From assembly GCF_000186865.1 (NCBI RefSeq), contig NW_008705594.1, positions 320,229 through 352,953 of the forward strand: 32,725 nucleotides of DNA, in the 5' to 3' direction. The first letter of the stretch is position 1, and the number at the start of each line of letters is the position of its first letter. Below, piece by piece: positions 10,195 through 20,043 of the stretch. The position numbers and the translations under genes are program-made. The DNA is from Aureococcus anophagefferens (Eukaryota; Sar; Pelagophyceae; Pelagomonadales; Pelagomonadaceae). The notes beneath the pieces were generated by a model that was given only the letters and a program-made list of their open reading frames with translations, was not told where the DNA came from and ran no database searches.

Positions 10195-10347
10195 AGTGTG
10201 TCGCTAACTCGGCTTAGCGAGGCCTAGAAACGCCTAGAAACGCCTATGAACGCCTATAAACGACTATAAACGCCTAGGGCGGCTTAGATATATCTACTGA
10301 GTTATATCTGCGCAGCACTTAAGACAGGACGCAAGCATGGGCGAGAC
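10195..10347. promoter_or_regulatory. Divergent intergenic region of the transposon
   Basis: This 153-bp gap separates the minus-strand coiled-coil gene (ATG at 10194) from the transposase ATG at 10348. It contains the phased decamer array, an AT-rich TATATCT stretch near 10289-10310, and a 15-mer shared with the terminal repeat. It is the natural site for a bidirectional promoter and for autoregulation by the transposase; that role is inferred from position. Confidence 0.5.
10221..10280 (+). repeat. Six phased 10-bp repeats (consensus CGCCTATAAA)
   Basis: Six consecutive decamers are seen: GGCCTAGAAA, CGCCTAGAAA, CGCCTATGAA, CGCCTATAAA, CGACTATAAA, CGCCTAGGGC. The exact 10-bp period puts every unit on the same face of the helix. 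The last unit runs into CTAGGGCGGCTTAGA, identical to 15 bp in terminal repeat copy A. This looks like a protein-binding array, probably for the element's own transposase. Confidence 0.7.
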
Positions 10348-13176
10348 ATGTTCGTAGACAGCGCCAGCAGCGACGAAGACGGCGCGTCCGAGGGCAGCGA
10401 ATACTCCGCCGCTGCGGCGGCCGACGATTGGTTCGATGGTTCGAGCGAAAGCGACGACGATAGCAGCGCCAGCGAACGCGGGAGCGAGAGCGACAGTGCC
10501 GCGGGCGCGAGCGACGACGACGAAGACAGCGCAAGCCAAAGTAGCTCATCTTCAGGGCAGCCCGCAGCCGCGCTGACAGAAGAATCGATTCCCTGGGCAG
10601 TCGCGCTAGCCAGCGAACTTCCTGGGCAGCAGCACGGATCGGCGAAGCGCCGCTGCCTCGTTCCCCGGGACCTGTACAAAGGGCTCGCAGACGTGATCGA
10701 CGTGCTGCGTGCAGGAGGCCCTAAAGAGCTTAACCAACAACTTAAAGAGCTGTACGCACGCGGCAAAAGGCTGCAAGGCCAAGCGCGGGACAACAACGAT
10801 GCCGAAGATCGGATGGCACATGAGGTCTACGGACGCGTAAAAGAGGCAAACTTAAACATGCCTGTCCTTGGAATGGAAGTGCTTGAGAATGTGCGACTGC
10901 TGCGCGAGCACACTGGCCTACATGACTGCGAAATAACGCGCCTTAAGAATGTCGCCGCGTACCTCGTGGACGACGCCATGCTAAATCGGGCAGACGGCAC
11001 GATTGGAAATTTAATAGAACTAACTGGGCTCTCGGCAACAATGCTAAGAAACGGAGCTGACAGGAGAGAAGCATTCTTCGAGCAACCGCCGGACAACACT
11101 GAGACGCCTCACAGAGGTAGGGTCCGCATTCCGTTGCACGACCTTGTATCTGCGTGGAAGGAGATGCACTTCTGTGAATTGCTGGAACTAGACAAGGACT
11201 ATCAAGCAAGCTACACCAAGAAGAAGTTTAAGACTGATGGGAAAAATCTGGTTTGCATCAAGTGCCAGAAGAAGGTTCTGATGGGCACCAAGGGCGACGT
11301 GGTCAAGTGGTACCAAGACCGACACCCGAACTCGCTCATCTCTACTGCAACGCTCAGGAAGCTCGTGTGCCCATGCATGCGCCCCAGCTCGGGCAACGAC
11401 TGCGCCTGTCCAATCTGCTGGGAGATCGTCTACATCATTAAAGCCCTGCGGGAATCCTTTAGGCAAAAGGGTGACATATGCGACTGTGAGGCATGCAAAC
11501 CCGGCTCGGCATGGCGCGCGGCAATACAAAGCCCGCATGCTTTAAGGCTTGCACTGTCACCGTGCGGCAAGGAGACCTGCCCTGGATTTCAGCTCCCCAA
11601 GGAGAAGGAGCCGCCTGAATTCTACATGTTCACCTGCGCCGTGGAGAAACAACCGCCGAAAGGCGCCGACAAAGTCCTCCCTGAGCTTCACAGGAAATGC
11701 ACACAGTGCACTTATGGCTACCAGATGGTGATGCCAAAGGAAGGCAAGTGCAAACGACTGACATTGCCGCTCACGTACCATTCAAAACAAGAGGTCAACG
11801 CGGCCCCGAGAGTCGATAAGTGCTTTGCGGACAAGTTCGTAAAAGTTCCGTCCACGTATGGTGAGATCAGCAACAAGTTGGCAGATAAAACAAACAAATG
11901 GCATTATCACATGTGGATCAAGCAACAGACCAAACGTGCGCAGGAGCTGGAAATTGCTACCTTCGATGGCGAACGGTCGATCGTCGTTGTTACGGACTTT
12001 GCGAACCGCAACAAACTGCACGGGATCGCACAAAGCACCAGCGAGATCAGCCCTGCCGTTGGATGCGCGGTCGCCATCGTGCTTTACAACCCAGGCGAGC
12101 AAGTGGACGGGCAAGAAAGGCCCGTTCAGACGGACGTCTGGCGCATCTTTAGCGGGGCCAAGGACTGTGCGCATTACAACGCTCTCCTAATAGAAGAGAT
12201 TTTCGTGCACTACAGCGGCCAGGAACCACACAAGGAATCAAAATTGCAATTGCCAGAAGGAGGATGGGGAGAGCCTCGACGTGATCGGCTGCGTCCGCCC
12301 GCTATGAGCGCAATCGGGCGTGCATGTTCCCGAGGCGCAGTGCCCGGGCTTAAAAAAATTACAGTGATTTCAGACGGAAAAACATCGACGTATAAAGGCG
12401 CACCTTCCTTTGGGTATCTCTATGGAATTACAGAAAAATACGATGTCGAGATCATGCAGATGTTTGGCGCAGCGCACCACATGAGCGGCCCGGTCGACGC
12501 ATACGGTGCGCAGCCCGCAAGGTTGCGCATGGAGATGATCAGATCAGACACCCTTCCAAATTCAGTCTACAACGCAAAGGGCATGGTTGATTTTTGTATG
12601 GAGTACATAAAACACCCAAGCCCAAGCCCTGCAGGTACGTGGTCATGCAATGGTTGTTATATATATGGGGGCTACAACGACGGCGCAGCGAAACACGAGG
12701 ACACGGACGTACAAGGCTGGGCAACTGTAGACGAAGTTAATGGAGGCATCCACTATGATGCTCCGAACGCGCATTCAAGCCAGCTGTATTGCGTTAGGAT
12801 CAAAGCCCCGTGGACGCCAGAGCCGAAAGAACATCCCCTGGCGCGCGTGGACTCCGAGCCGGATTCTGATGATCTGGCTTGCACGGGCAAAGATGGCAAA
12901 AAGAAGATGTTCATTGAAACCAGATTCATAGCGTGCAGGTGCCTCCCATGCAGAAATCGTGAAAATCAGGGCACCATACTATCCGGCGAGCCAGTAGCCC
13001 CGCTCGAGTGCGATTATCAGCACTGGTGTGGCACGCCGCGGTACGTGCAACTGCTAGGCTACAGAGCTGACACGGAAGCACAGAAGGCCAAGGAGAAACT
13101 CAGGAAGACACAAGAGACACGCGAAAAAATAGCAGCAAAGAAACGTAACTTGAGCTGGCACCTAAAACTCCACTAG
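10348..13176 (+). CDS. DDE/D-type transposase-like protein, 942 aa
   Basis: This is a single open frame from ATG 10348 to TAG 13174-13176. Residues 1-75 are acidic and serine-rich. Residues about 310-460 are rich in paired cysteines (CIKC, CPCM, CACPICW, CDCEAC, CTQC), a likely zinc-binding region. An RNase H-like core is suggested by VVVTDFANRN (D550), VISDGKTSTYKG (D676) and AAHHMSGPVDAYG (D717). The last two resemble the SDG...QYK and HGKG..D blocks of a group of eukaryotic transposases, although the third acidic residue here is Asp. Another cysteine cluster (CRCLPC) precedes a basic, charged C-terminal helix. Its position between matching TIRs and the copy of its 3' end in the neighbouring fragment support a transposase role. 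I cannot name the family with confidence; the catalytic assignment is by eye. Confidence 0.6.
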   Translation: MFVDSASSDEDGASEGSEYSAAAAADDWFDGSSESDDDSSASERGSESDSAAGASDDDEDSASQSSSSSGQPAAALTEESIPWAVALASELPGQQHGSAKRRCLVPRDLYKGLADVIDVLRAGGPKELNQQLKELYARGKRLQGQARDNNDAEDRMAHEVYGRVKEANLNMPVLGMEVLENVRLLREHTGLHDCEITRLKNVAAYLVDDAMLNRADGTIGNLIELTGLSATMLRNGADRREAFFEQPPDNTETPHRGRVRIPLHDLVSAWKEMHFCELLELDKDYQASYTKKKFKTDGKNLVCIKCQKKVLMGTKGDVVKWYQDRHPNSLISTATLRKLVCPCMRPSSGNDCACPICWEIVYIIKALRESFRQKGDICDCEACKPGSAWRAAIQSPHALRLALSPCGKETCPGFQLPKEKEPPEFYMFTCAVEKQPPKGADKVLPELHRKCTQCTYGYQMVMPKEGKCKRLTLPLTYHSKQEVNAAPRVDKCFADKFVKVPSTYGEISNKLADKTNKWHYHMWIKQQTKRAQELEIATFDGERSIVVVTDFANRNKLHGIAQSTSEISPAVGCAVAIVLYNPGEQVDGQERPVQTDVWRIFSGAKDCAHYNALLIEEIFVHYSGQEPHKESKLQLPEGGWGEPRRDRLRPPAMSAIGRACSRGAVPGLKKITVISDGKTSTYKGAPSFGYLYGITEKYDVEIMQMFGAAHHMSGPVDAYGAQPARLRMEMIRSDTLPNSVYNAKGMVDFCMEYIKHPSPSPAGTWSCNGCYIYGGYNDGAAKHEDTDVQGWATVDEVNGGIHYDAPNAHSSQLYCVRIKAPWTPEPKEHPLARVDSEPDSDDLACTGKDGKKKMFIETRFIACRCLPCRNRENQGTILSGEPVAPLECDYQHWCGTPRYVQLLGYRADTEAQKAKEKLRKTQETREKIAAKKRNLSWHLKLH

Positions 13177-13240
13177 TCACGTTCCCAACCGACCTCGCTC
13201 GCCTATCCCCCAACCTACTTACATTTTTAGCGCTTGCATC

Positions 13241-14026
13241 CTAGTCCTCCGAGCAAAATAGAACTAGCTTCAAAATCTCAACTCCGTCCGGGGGAGGACA
13301 CGTTATATGGTAGTGCTTGTTCCCGCGAATTAAGACACCGTCGCCCGGCTGCTTTAAAGGCAGCCACACCTACAAAAGTTCCATCACAACACACAACCAT
13401 GAAAAACGTACTTTGGGACATGTTTGAGACAAAGGTAACGTCCGGATGTGAACTCCACTTTTTTCCTGAGCATACTCTTCCGCACCTTCACTTTCATCGT
13501 GAGAATCACTTCTAGAAAGAACACAGATTATGGCGACATCATTGGCATTGTGTAGATCGAGATGCTCCTCAAAACATGCGTGTTCTGAAGACTGCCGGAG
13601 CACGTGCAAGTCCATGAGTGTCAAATGCCTGGGCATTCTCCTGACGTGAGCAGGAAACGCATCCGCATCCTCGTCTTGTATCACACCGTACTCGAAGCCG
13701 TGCCAAAATTGTTTTATACGAATCTCCACATTATCCCAGTTGCGCACAATCTCATCAGAAGCAGCACGAAGTGCACCAGGCTCCAGACCATAGGGAGCAC
13801 CAACAAAGTCAAGGGAGCCACCGTAAGAACCGAATGGATTCGGCCGCACCTCGAAATTACTTTGAGGAATGTAACGCAAAGCGGTGGTCATTATGTTCGC
13901 CGCATGCGCCGCGTTACCGTTTGTAAGCTCGTGCAAGAACAAGTGCAACTCACCCTCCATCGCGCGCAGCTCATCCGGCCCGACATCATCGCGAGCAGCG
14001 GCTGCGCGAGAAGCGCCTTGTGGCAT
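13241..14026 (-). CDS. 2OG-Fe(II) oxygenase-like protein, copy C (14026-13412 + 13369-13241)
   Basis: The ATG is at 14026 and the 42-nt intron at 13370-13411 is in the same place as in copy A, giving 247 residues. It keeps the EEHLDLHN motif and the PGDGVLIRGNKHYHI distal-histidine block. It lacks about 35 residues present in copy A just before HLTLMDLHV; the junction reads RRMPRHLTL. The lost stretch would contain helix and strand elements leading into the catalytic barrel, so this copy may be impaired although its frame is intact. It converges on the transposase: the two stops are about 65 bp apart. The high similarity of the two copies over coding and intron sequence suggests recent activity. 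Confidence 0.5.
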
Positions 14027-14036
14027 GGCGTCACGC

Positions 14037-14224
14037 CCCGGCACGGGGCGCCCTTCCGCAGCCCGCGGGGCCCCGAACGCCCCGGGCGGGCCGAGCTAGC
14101 ACAGCGGGTGGGTCGCGAAGCCCACCGGAGGTCCTGGGGCAGCGATTCCACGCTAAACGCCCACCATCGTCTAAGCCGCTCTAGACGATAGACTAACGCG
14201 GCCTTAGCGAATAAAGATTGCCGG
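14037..14224 (-). repeat. Right terminal inverted repeat (copy C)
   Basis: Read on the minus strand this begins CCGGCAATCTTTATTCG at 14224 and runs to CCGTGCCGGG at 14037, matching the left repeat base for base over nearly all of its 188 bp. Inside it, the sequence continues to match copy A down to 13149. Confidence 0.85.
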
Positions 14225-14274
14225 ATGCCGCTCCGTCTTAACCCTCCCGCGGATATCAGCTAGTAGGCGTTGCT

Positions 14275-14763
14275 CTAGCCGTAGGAGTCCGTGTCGTAGC
14301 CGTAGCAGGCCTGGAACGACGCGTGGCGGTAGCTCCAGTACGACTCGAAGTAGAAGCAGTCGTACAAGTCGGCGCCGGAGCCGCTCGCGAACACCGATTC
14401 AACGGAGCCATTGATGCGAACCCGTCGGGCTCCCGAGGGCGTAGAGCACGCGTCGTCGACGTGGAAGAGCGAGAAGGCCTCGTGCTCGCCCTCGCAGACA
14501 TGTCGGGGCAGCCCATGGGCCCCGGCGCCGAACCGGTCGACGCGGCCCTACGGCGGCACGTGCGACCTCGGCGCCTGCAGCGAGGCAGCCGGCGTCGATG
14601 TCATCATCATAGACGTTGAGGGGAGGTCCTGCGACACGGGCCGACGCGCGACGTGCATCGTATTCGCCAACGAGCTGTCCTCGAGGCGCACCGCGAGCTT
14701 TTTGGGCTGGATAGCGAGCTCCACAACGAATTTCAGCGCACTCAAAGCATCGGCGCAGCACAC
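14275..14763 (-). pseudogene. Decayed Cys/Tyr-rich C-terminal gene end
   Basis: One minus frame is open from about 14763 to a stop at 14275-14277, with a single in-frame TAG at 14548-14550. The part after the TAG has coding character: HVCEGEHEAFSLFHVDD, then a Tyr/Cys-rich end that includes YDCFYFESYWSYRHASF. The part before it includes LKFVVELAIQPKKLAVRLED. No family is recognised. The TAG could be removed by an unseen intron, in which case the gene would be intact. It ends only 50 bp from the transposon's right border. Confidence 0.35.
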
Positions 14764-15202
14764 GGGGTTACTCCGAACGGGTTCGACGTGTTAGGAGTGC
14801 ACGCAGAGCCCCAGCGGCGACCGCAGGACGCCGCCAAGGGCCGGCGGCCCAAGTTCGGGGGGGCGGCCCAAGATGCAGTGATGATTCCCTATACTACTTA
14901 CCTCGGCGAACCGAGCCAGGTGGCAATGGCGGCTCGCACAGGTAAGCGGCGATCTATAGGCGAAGTATTTACGGGATCGATACTGCTCCTTCTGATCTCC
15001 TTAATCACCTAGTTACCATGAAAGACTTAGGTCTTTCGACTTAAGTGTTGCAGATTTTGGAGCTAGTGTTGAGCTAGTACAGGCTCAGGCTTCGTCGAAG
15101 CGCCTCAGCGGCTTGGGCCGCGTCGCCCTCGCCCCGGACGCGCAAAGATTGCCGAATAACATTGTAAGAGTCTCCCTATTTGCAATACAAGCGTTGCAGT
15201 AC
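14764..15202 (+). promoter_or_regulatory. Upstream region of the Dispatched-like gene, possible first exon
   Basis: No complete gene is seen. ATG GCG GCT CGC ACA G at 14926-14941 is followed by a consensus donor GTAAGC. An acceptor GTGTTGCAG at 15045-15053 would join it in frame to the Dispatched-like reading frame, which is open from 15005. This would add 55 residues and use a 112-nt intron. It is an alternative start for the next gene. Confidence 0.35.
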
Positions 15203-18200
15203 ATGGCTGAGAATGAAGACTCGATCCCCTCGAGCGAAACGTTATGCGCGAAAGAGAGCGAGGATGTCGATATGGAACCCAGCTCCATTGAGCTCATGGA
15301 AAATTCGAGGGACCGTGCTCAATGCAAGTCACCTGGCGTCTCCATCCTTGAGCTCGCGTGCAATCCATGCGGAGACACTCGCGACGAGGACGAGCTGGAG
15401 TCAGCTGGCCACGCAATTGCCTCGAGCTATGCTTTCCCACCGGCTGAACAGCACAAGGCGAAAACGGACTTCCGAGCGGAAACCGAAAACGAGTCAAGGT
15501 CAGCTTCAGAGGCGATCAGATTCCCAAAGCAGAGCAAGCGAGCGTCTACCATAGTAGATCATCACGATGATCGCTCGGCAATTAGCAATGACGTAGCGGC
15601 CGGACGTCCCCTAAATAACCTCGCATGCATCGTCGCCGATCGCCCGGGATTCTTGTGCTTTGTCGTCCTATTCCTATGCGCTGGCGCCGCGGCCGCTTTA
15701 ATGTCGGTAAACTTTGCCGCGAGTGAGCCGAGCATCTACGATTGGTCCATCACTGACGACAAATACACGGAACGGTGCGAGTCGTTTGAGCGTTTTCCAG
15801 GGAAACCTGTATCCGGCAGGTTTGACATGATCACGCTAGCGGCAAACGACGTCGACAAATTGCATGTTGGCGAGAGACGCGATCCTACCTACTCGTGGTC
15901 ATTCTTGTACGATGCAAACTTGCAGGGAGACTGCGAGACTCCGTACGGTATCTTCACATCGCGGCACGTACAGACCATCTGTGAGACGGAGAAATTCGTG
16001 CTTCTCAGCCAAGAGTACCTCGAACGGTTTTGTGTCTTGGCTGCGGATGATTCTTGTGCACCCGCACATCTCTCGCTCACATTCTGGTGTGGTTGCAACA
16101 AGCATCTCTACTTCAAAAACACGCCCGCTAGGTTCTACGGATCGAACGCATCGTGTCGCGAGCTCCCGCAGCATCAAGTGAGCCAGCAGGCAAACCAGAT
16201 ACCGCAGGAGGTATCGAGGTTGCTGCTCGGTGATCCAGCGTCTTATCGCCGCGTCGACTCGTGGTATGATCGATCTCAGGAGGCATACAGGTCGTCAAAC
16301 CATACCTGCAAGGCTAGGAGCTTCATTTACTTCGGGACTCCGCTTGCTGGATATTCGAGCACTGGTTCCAAAGAAAGCGGCTCTCAGTGGGATACGGTGA
16401 TTGACGACCTGGGATACAAAATTGAAAAACGCTTATGGAACAAATACGATATGAAAGCGACCCCAGCGGAATCTCGCTACATGCGCGCAGCTGTGAAAAA
16501 GAAGCTGGATGTTCTTTGGTACTCGGAGCTAGTGCTGATAAAGGAGGTACTGAGAATTGCCGACAAGGACGTCACTATTTTCTTGGGTGCAATTCTAGTC
16601 GTGTTTCTGATCATCTCCTGTTACCTGCGTTCGCTCCCCATGGGGTGGTGTGCGACGCTGCAGATTCTCATGTCGATGCTCCTCGCACTTTTTTTTTACC
16701 GTTGCGTGCTCGGTCTCCGATATTATACGGGCCTACACGCGCTCGTCATATTCATCGCACTCGGTATTTTTTTAAGAAGCTGTGCGTAGCTCCAGAGTTC
16801 GGGCGTAGGCATCGGCGCTGACGACGTCTTCGTGTTCACGGATGCCTGGCGCCGGTCATGGTTTCTCGACCCGCCTGATGATGACAGGAAACATCTACGA
16901 CTGCGCTTGACTTACGCATACAGCCGTGCTTCGGGATCCATCGCTATGACAAGTTTCACGACCATCGCCGCGTTCCTCGCGAATCTCGCGAGTCCCTGCA
17001 TGCCAATGGTTTCTTTGGGAATCTATGCGTCGCTCTGCGTACTGTTTGACTTTATTCTTGGGCTTTCGATCATACCCGCGCTGTTCTCGCTGTCACATCG
17101 GTACCGCCGATGTTTCTGCAACCGAGCCGAGGATTCGCCTCCGCGAGATGGGGCCGCGAGCCGCGCCGTCGCGGACGGATATTTGTCGCTCCTCACATGG
17201 AGGCCAGATCGGGCGGCGGGTGCGGGCAAGTTGTCGGCCCCGACGTCTGGTACCGCGGCTGGAGCCCGCGCCGTTCGCCGCGGTACGATCGCGCGCCCCG
17301 GCGCCCTTGGGACGCTCACAAGCCCAATGGCTATTCTCAGGCGTACACGCAAGCGGCGGTCGGTCGTCGCAACAACGTGTGCGATAAGCCAATGGCGTTG
17401 CTGATGCTGGGGCTGTTTGCAATTTTAGGCACAGGTGCTGCCGTCATTGCGAGCCACTTGCAACCGCCGGCCGAGAGACAGCCGTGGTTTCTTAAAAATC
17501 ACATGTTCGAGAGATCCATACGCTTGATGAAGAATGACTTTTCCCTAGATGATATCGCCGCGTCACCGTCCATATCCGTCTCCTTTGGTATGAAGAGTGT
17601 GAAAAGGCCCAACTACGACCCGTACGTTCCGAAAAAGAATCGCGGCAAAGTCACGTTCGTCGACACGTTCGACTTGTACTTGGAGCAATCGCAGAAGCAG
17701 ATATTGAATGCCTGTGAAGTGCTTCGAGACTGGGAGTGCGATGCGTGCGAGGGGCACGGTGACAAGCGACTCGTATGGAAAGGATCAGTCGTGTGCTTCA
17801 TGGAGGAATTCCACGAATGGCACGCGGAAACATACGGCACGGATACGTACATTCTTACGAAATCAGAGTTTGACGTGCGTTTAAAGGAATTTCGTGAGAC
17901 CACTGTGCCACTCCACGCCATGTACTCTTCTTGGGAAAATTTGATCGGGTACGTCGACGGTCAGCTGCGGTACGTGCGCATCGATGCCAAAATGGCAGCG
18001 GATTTATACAATGGTGTCGAGACGAACAAGCAGGTTCTTCGTCGAGCGAACAAGATGCTTTCCAGGATCCGCTCATTTGATCCGCACTCGCCTTTGACCG
18101 GTGACGTATTCCACGCATCCCAGGTTTGGCTTGAATACAAGACGCAACGCGCGCTACTACGCGGGCTGCGCGATGGCCTCTTGATCACGTTCGCAGCCGC

Positions 18201-18701
18201 CTTCAGCATGCTACTGTTCATGACCAGGGACATTCGTTTATCTGTTTGCGCCATCCTGACCGTCGGTTGCGTCATTTCAAACACCATGGCATTCGCGCGA
18301 CTGCTCGGCTGGGTCCTCGACGGCGCAGTGTGCTTCATGCTGATACTCGTTGTCGGTTTATCGCTCGACTTTGCACTTCATCTGTGTCACATGTACGACT
18401 ACGCTGCTTCTCACCTCCACTACAAATCCCGCGTCGACAAAACTATATCCGCAGTGCGGTCCATGGGATCCTCCGTCACGGCGGGCGCGGTGAGATATCA
18501 TTTATCTTTCATGAAGAATGCCACGCTTGTTAGGTTTCTACGATGAGCGCCGGAATGGTCATGCTTGCGTGTCAGCTTCCCGCGCTCAACAAGGTCGGAA
18601 TCATAATGGTCGTAACTATCGCATCGTCCTTCGCGCACGCGCTCTTCTTTTTGGTCCCTTTGCTTTTCCTCTTTGGCCCCGACGAAGCCGATCGAGCGTG
18701 A
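15203..18701 (+). CDS. Dispatched/Patched-like RND membrane protein (four exons)
   Basis: Exons 15203-16763, 16809-17100, 17148-18489 and 18534-18701 join through introns of 45, 47 and 44 nt, all GT-AG and all in frame, to give 1120 residues. A hydrophilic N-terminus precedes the first membrane segment (CFVVLFLCAGAAAALMSV) and a large extracellular cysteine-containing loop. A sterol-sensing-type membrane cluster follows. The first splice rebuilds the family signature ALGIGADDVFVFTDAWRR. The second half repeats the plan, with GLSLDFALHLCHMY as the matching fourth-helix motif. The last exon supplies the final two helices and ends LLFLFGPDEADRA. Proteins of this family move lipids or lipid-linked ligands with proton or sodium coupling; the substrate here is unknown. 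It is the best-preserved host gene in the window. Confidence 0.85.
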
Positions 18702-19048
18702 AGCGTCGGGCTTGAGTGACAATATTTAAAATATCCTTGCGGGGATAAGCAGGGGGTGAAGCCCTGTGCGCGCGTTCGCCGCGCTTTCCCGGAAAGCGCT
18801 TTTTCGAGCTCGAGCTCCGACACGAGGTCTGACGTCGCTCTCGCCTGCGGCACGACGCCGCCTTATGGTACTCAATCGATCCACGACGCTGCGCCGAGCG
18901 ACTCTGGCGCGTGTTTCGAGTGTTCCACGGGTCTCCACATCTTTTGAAGATTGTAGGGTAGTTCTTAGTGTACTTTTCGTCAAAACTAGTATAGAGGCTT
19001 GTCCAAATCCTAACGGGTTTTCAAATTTCACATTTTTACATCTCTGAG
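18702..19048. other. Spacer between Dispatched-like gene and retroelement, no gene seen
   Basis: GC content falls from left to right here, from the GC-rich host character (CGCGTTCGCCGCGCTTTCCC near 18770) to AT-rich DNA near 18960. The retroelement probably begins in the second half. No LTR terminus or primer-binding site was recognised. Confidence 0.3.
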
Positions 19049-19294
19049 ATGACTCCTCCTAATAAAAATTACAACAAAGATCATCTAGGAGTAATGCGCA
19101 TGTTTCAAGAACTCAACTACGAAGTCACTGTTACAGATCGATTCTCTTCTGACCTTTGTGGCGACATTCAACACCGCGATAGATGGATCCTCGTAGGACG
19201 GCTCAAGGCAAAAGGAAGCGTGCTTCGCCCCTTTTCTCTACATAGCTACTACAAGACTAGGAGTAGGCCTCTCAAGGTTGTGGCGGGAGACTGA
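19049..19294 (+). pseudogene. Fragment resembling motif VIII of a cytosine-5 methyltransferase
   Basis: A short ORF of 81 residues starts at ATG 19049. It contains MFQELNYEVTVTD and then DLCGDIQHRDRWILVGRL. This fits the stretch before and through motif VIII of cytosine-5 methyltransferases, where a loop ending in Q-x-R-x-R leads into a strand of the form ILVG. Nothing before it supplies motifs I to VI. It differs from the matching part of the methyltransferase in the 1071-aa ORF, so it would come from a different gene. Being so short, it could be a chance match. Confidence 0.35.
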
Positions 19295-19504
19295 ACTAAG
19301 GTAACACATATATAACTAACTTAGCTTGAAGTTGGCAGCGCAGTGATCTTGTATCTACAACCTGGCTTTAAGATAGTCACAGCGAGCGACGAAGGATACA
19401 TATCTGGATTTCTATGACGTTGCTCCTTTTCTTTCTTACTCACTTAACTCCAAGCGATTGAGGACAGAGAGCCCCGATCGCCGAGTGGTCTATCTACTTG
19501 AGTA

Positions 19505-19990
19505 GGTAGTCTACTAACTAGATTTTACCATACCCTAGTCAAGAGTCAGGCTGAGGGCAAGTTACCTCCATATTTTGGTCCCAGCTACCGGAAACTGGAG
19601 TCCTCAGAATCCACTCAGTCAGAGCGAATCTTTGACTGGGGGTTCGGCAGGCCAAGTTTCCAAGAACCAGATACAGAAGCAGGAGTCTTAGCACCCACAC
19701 TTAGATCAGAAATAGGTGCGGATCTAAGACCGCTTGATCATAATACAGGGCTAAGAGGATATCGTGCACCGAGTACGATGCTCGGAGACGAAGAAGATCT
19801 GATAGATCCTACGATCCAGCTACCGCCAAGTACAGTCTCGGAGGGACAAATGGCACAGTTAAATGACATGTTTACACCAGCGGACATGCTTATGCCCCCG
19901 ATTCCTCCCCCATCTCCAGCTCCACCTCGAAGTGTTGCAGGAGATGACGATGCCTCGAGCCGTCATAGCGACAGAGTCACCCGAAGTTAG
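19505..19990 (+). CDS. Gag-like or leader open frame of the retroelement
   Basis: One plus frame is open from just after a TGA at about 19503 to the stop at 19988-19990, about 160 residues. It reads RFYHTLVKSQAEGKLPPYF near its start and is proline-, acid- and serine-rich towards its end (PPIPPPSPAPPRS). The first in-frame ATG is at 19778 and would give only 70 residues, so a non-ATG or spliced start, or decay, is needed for the longer form. Position before the protease suggests a gag-related product, but no zinc knuckle or capsid motif is visible. Confidence 0.4.
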   Translation, partial: GSLLTRFYHTLVKSQAEGKLPPYFGPSYRKLESSESTQSERIFDWGFGRPSFQEPDTEAGVLAPTLRSEIGADLRPLDHNTGLRGYRAPSTMLGDEEDLIDPTIQLPPSTVSEGQMAQLNDMFTPADMLMPPIPPPSPAPPRSVAGDDDASSRHSDRVTRS

Positions 19991-20043
19991 AGGAAGAGGA
20001 ACTAGCAGAGACCTACTGCCAGAAAACACAACCAGTAACAAAC

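Larger units (their letters stand above)
7972..14224 (+). mobile_element. Complete TIR DNA transposon with methyltransferase-like, oxygenase-like and transposase genes
   Basis: The element is bounded by 188-bp inverted repeats (7972-8159 and 14037-14224) and is about 6.25 kb long. In order it carries a cytosine-5 methyltransferase-like gene (+), a small coiled-coil gene (-), a divergent promoter with a decamer array, a 942-aa DDE-type transposase (+), and a 2OG-Fe(II) oxygenase-like gene (-). I see no convincing target-site duplication: the left flank ends TTTGAC and the right flank begins ATGCCG. A second copy's right end lies immediately upstream (6704-7881), so the family is multicopy. I cannot assign it to a named superfamily by eye. 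Confidence 0.75.

Noticed and set aside
10302..10796. Minus-strand open frame of 164 aa, Ser/Leu-rich
   Set aside because: It lies antisense to the acidic, serine-rich N-terminus of the transposase and shows only its complement.
7972..14224. Target-site duplication for the TIR transposon
   Set aside because: The flanks TTTGAC and ATGCCG do not match at any reasonable boundary shift, so none is claimed.
19470..19540. tRNA-like string (CGCCGAGTGG near 19478) resembling a tRNA A box
   Set aside because: No B box or acceptor-stem pairing lies at the right distance; the nearest GGTTCGG is about 150 bp away.
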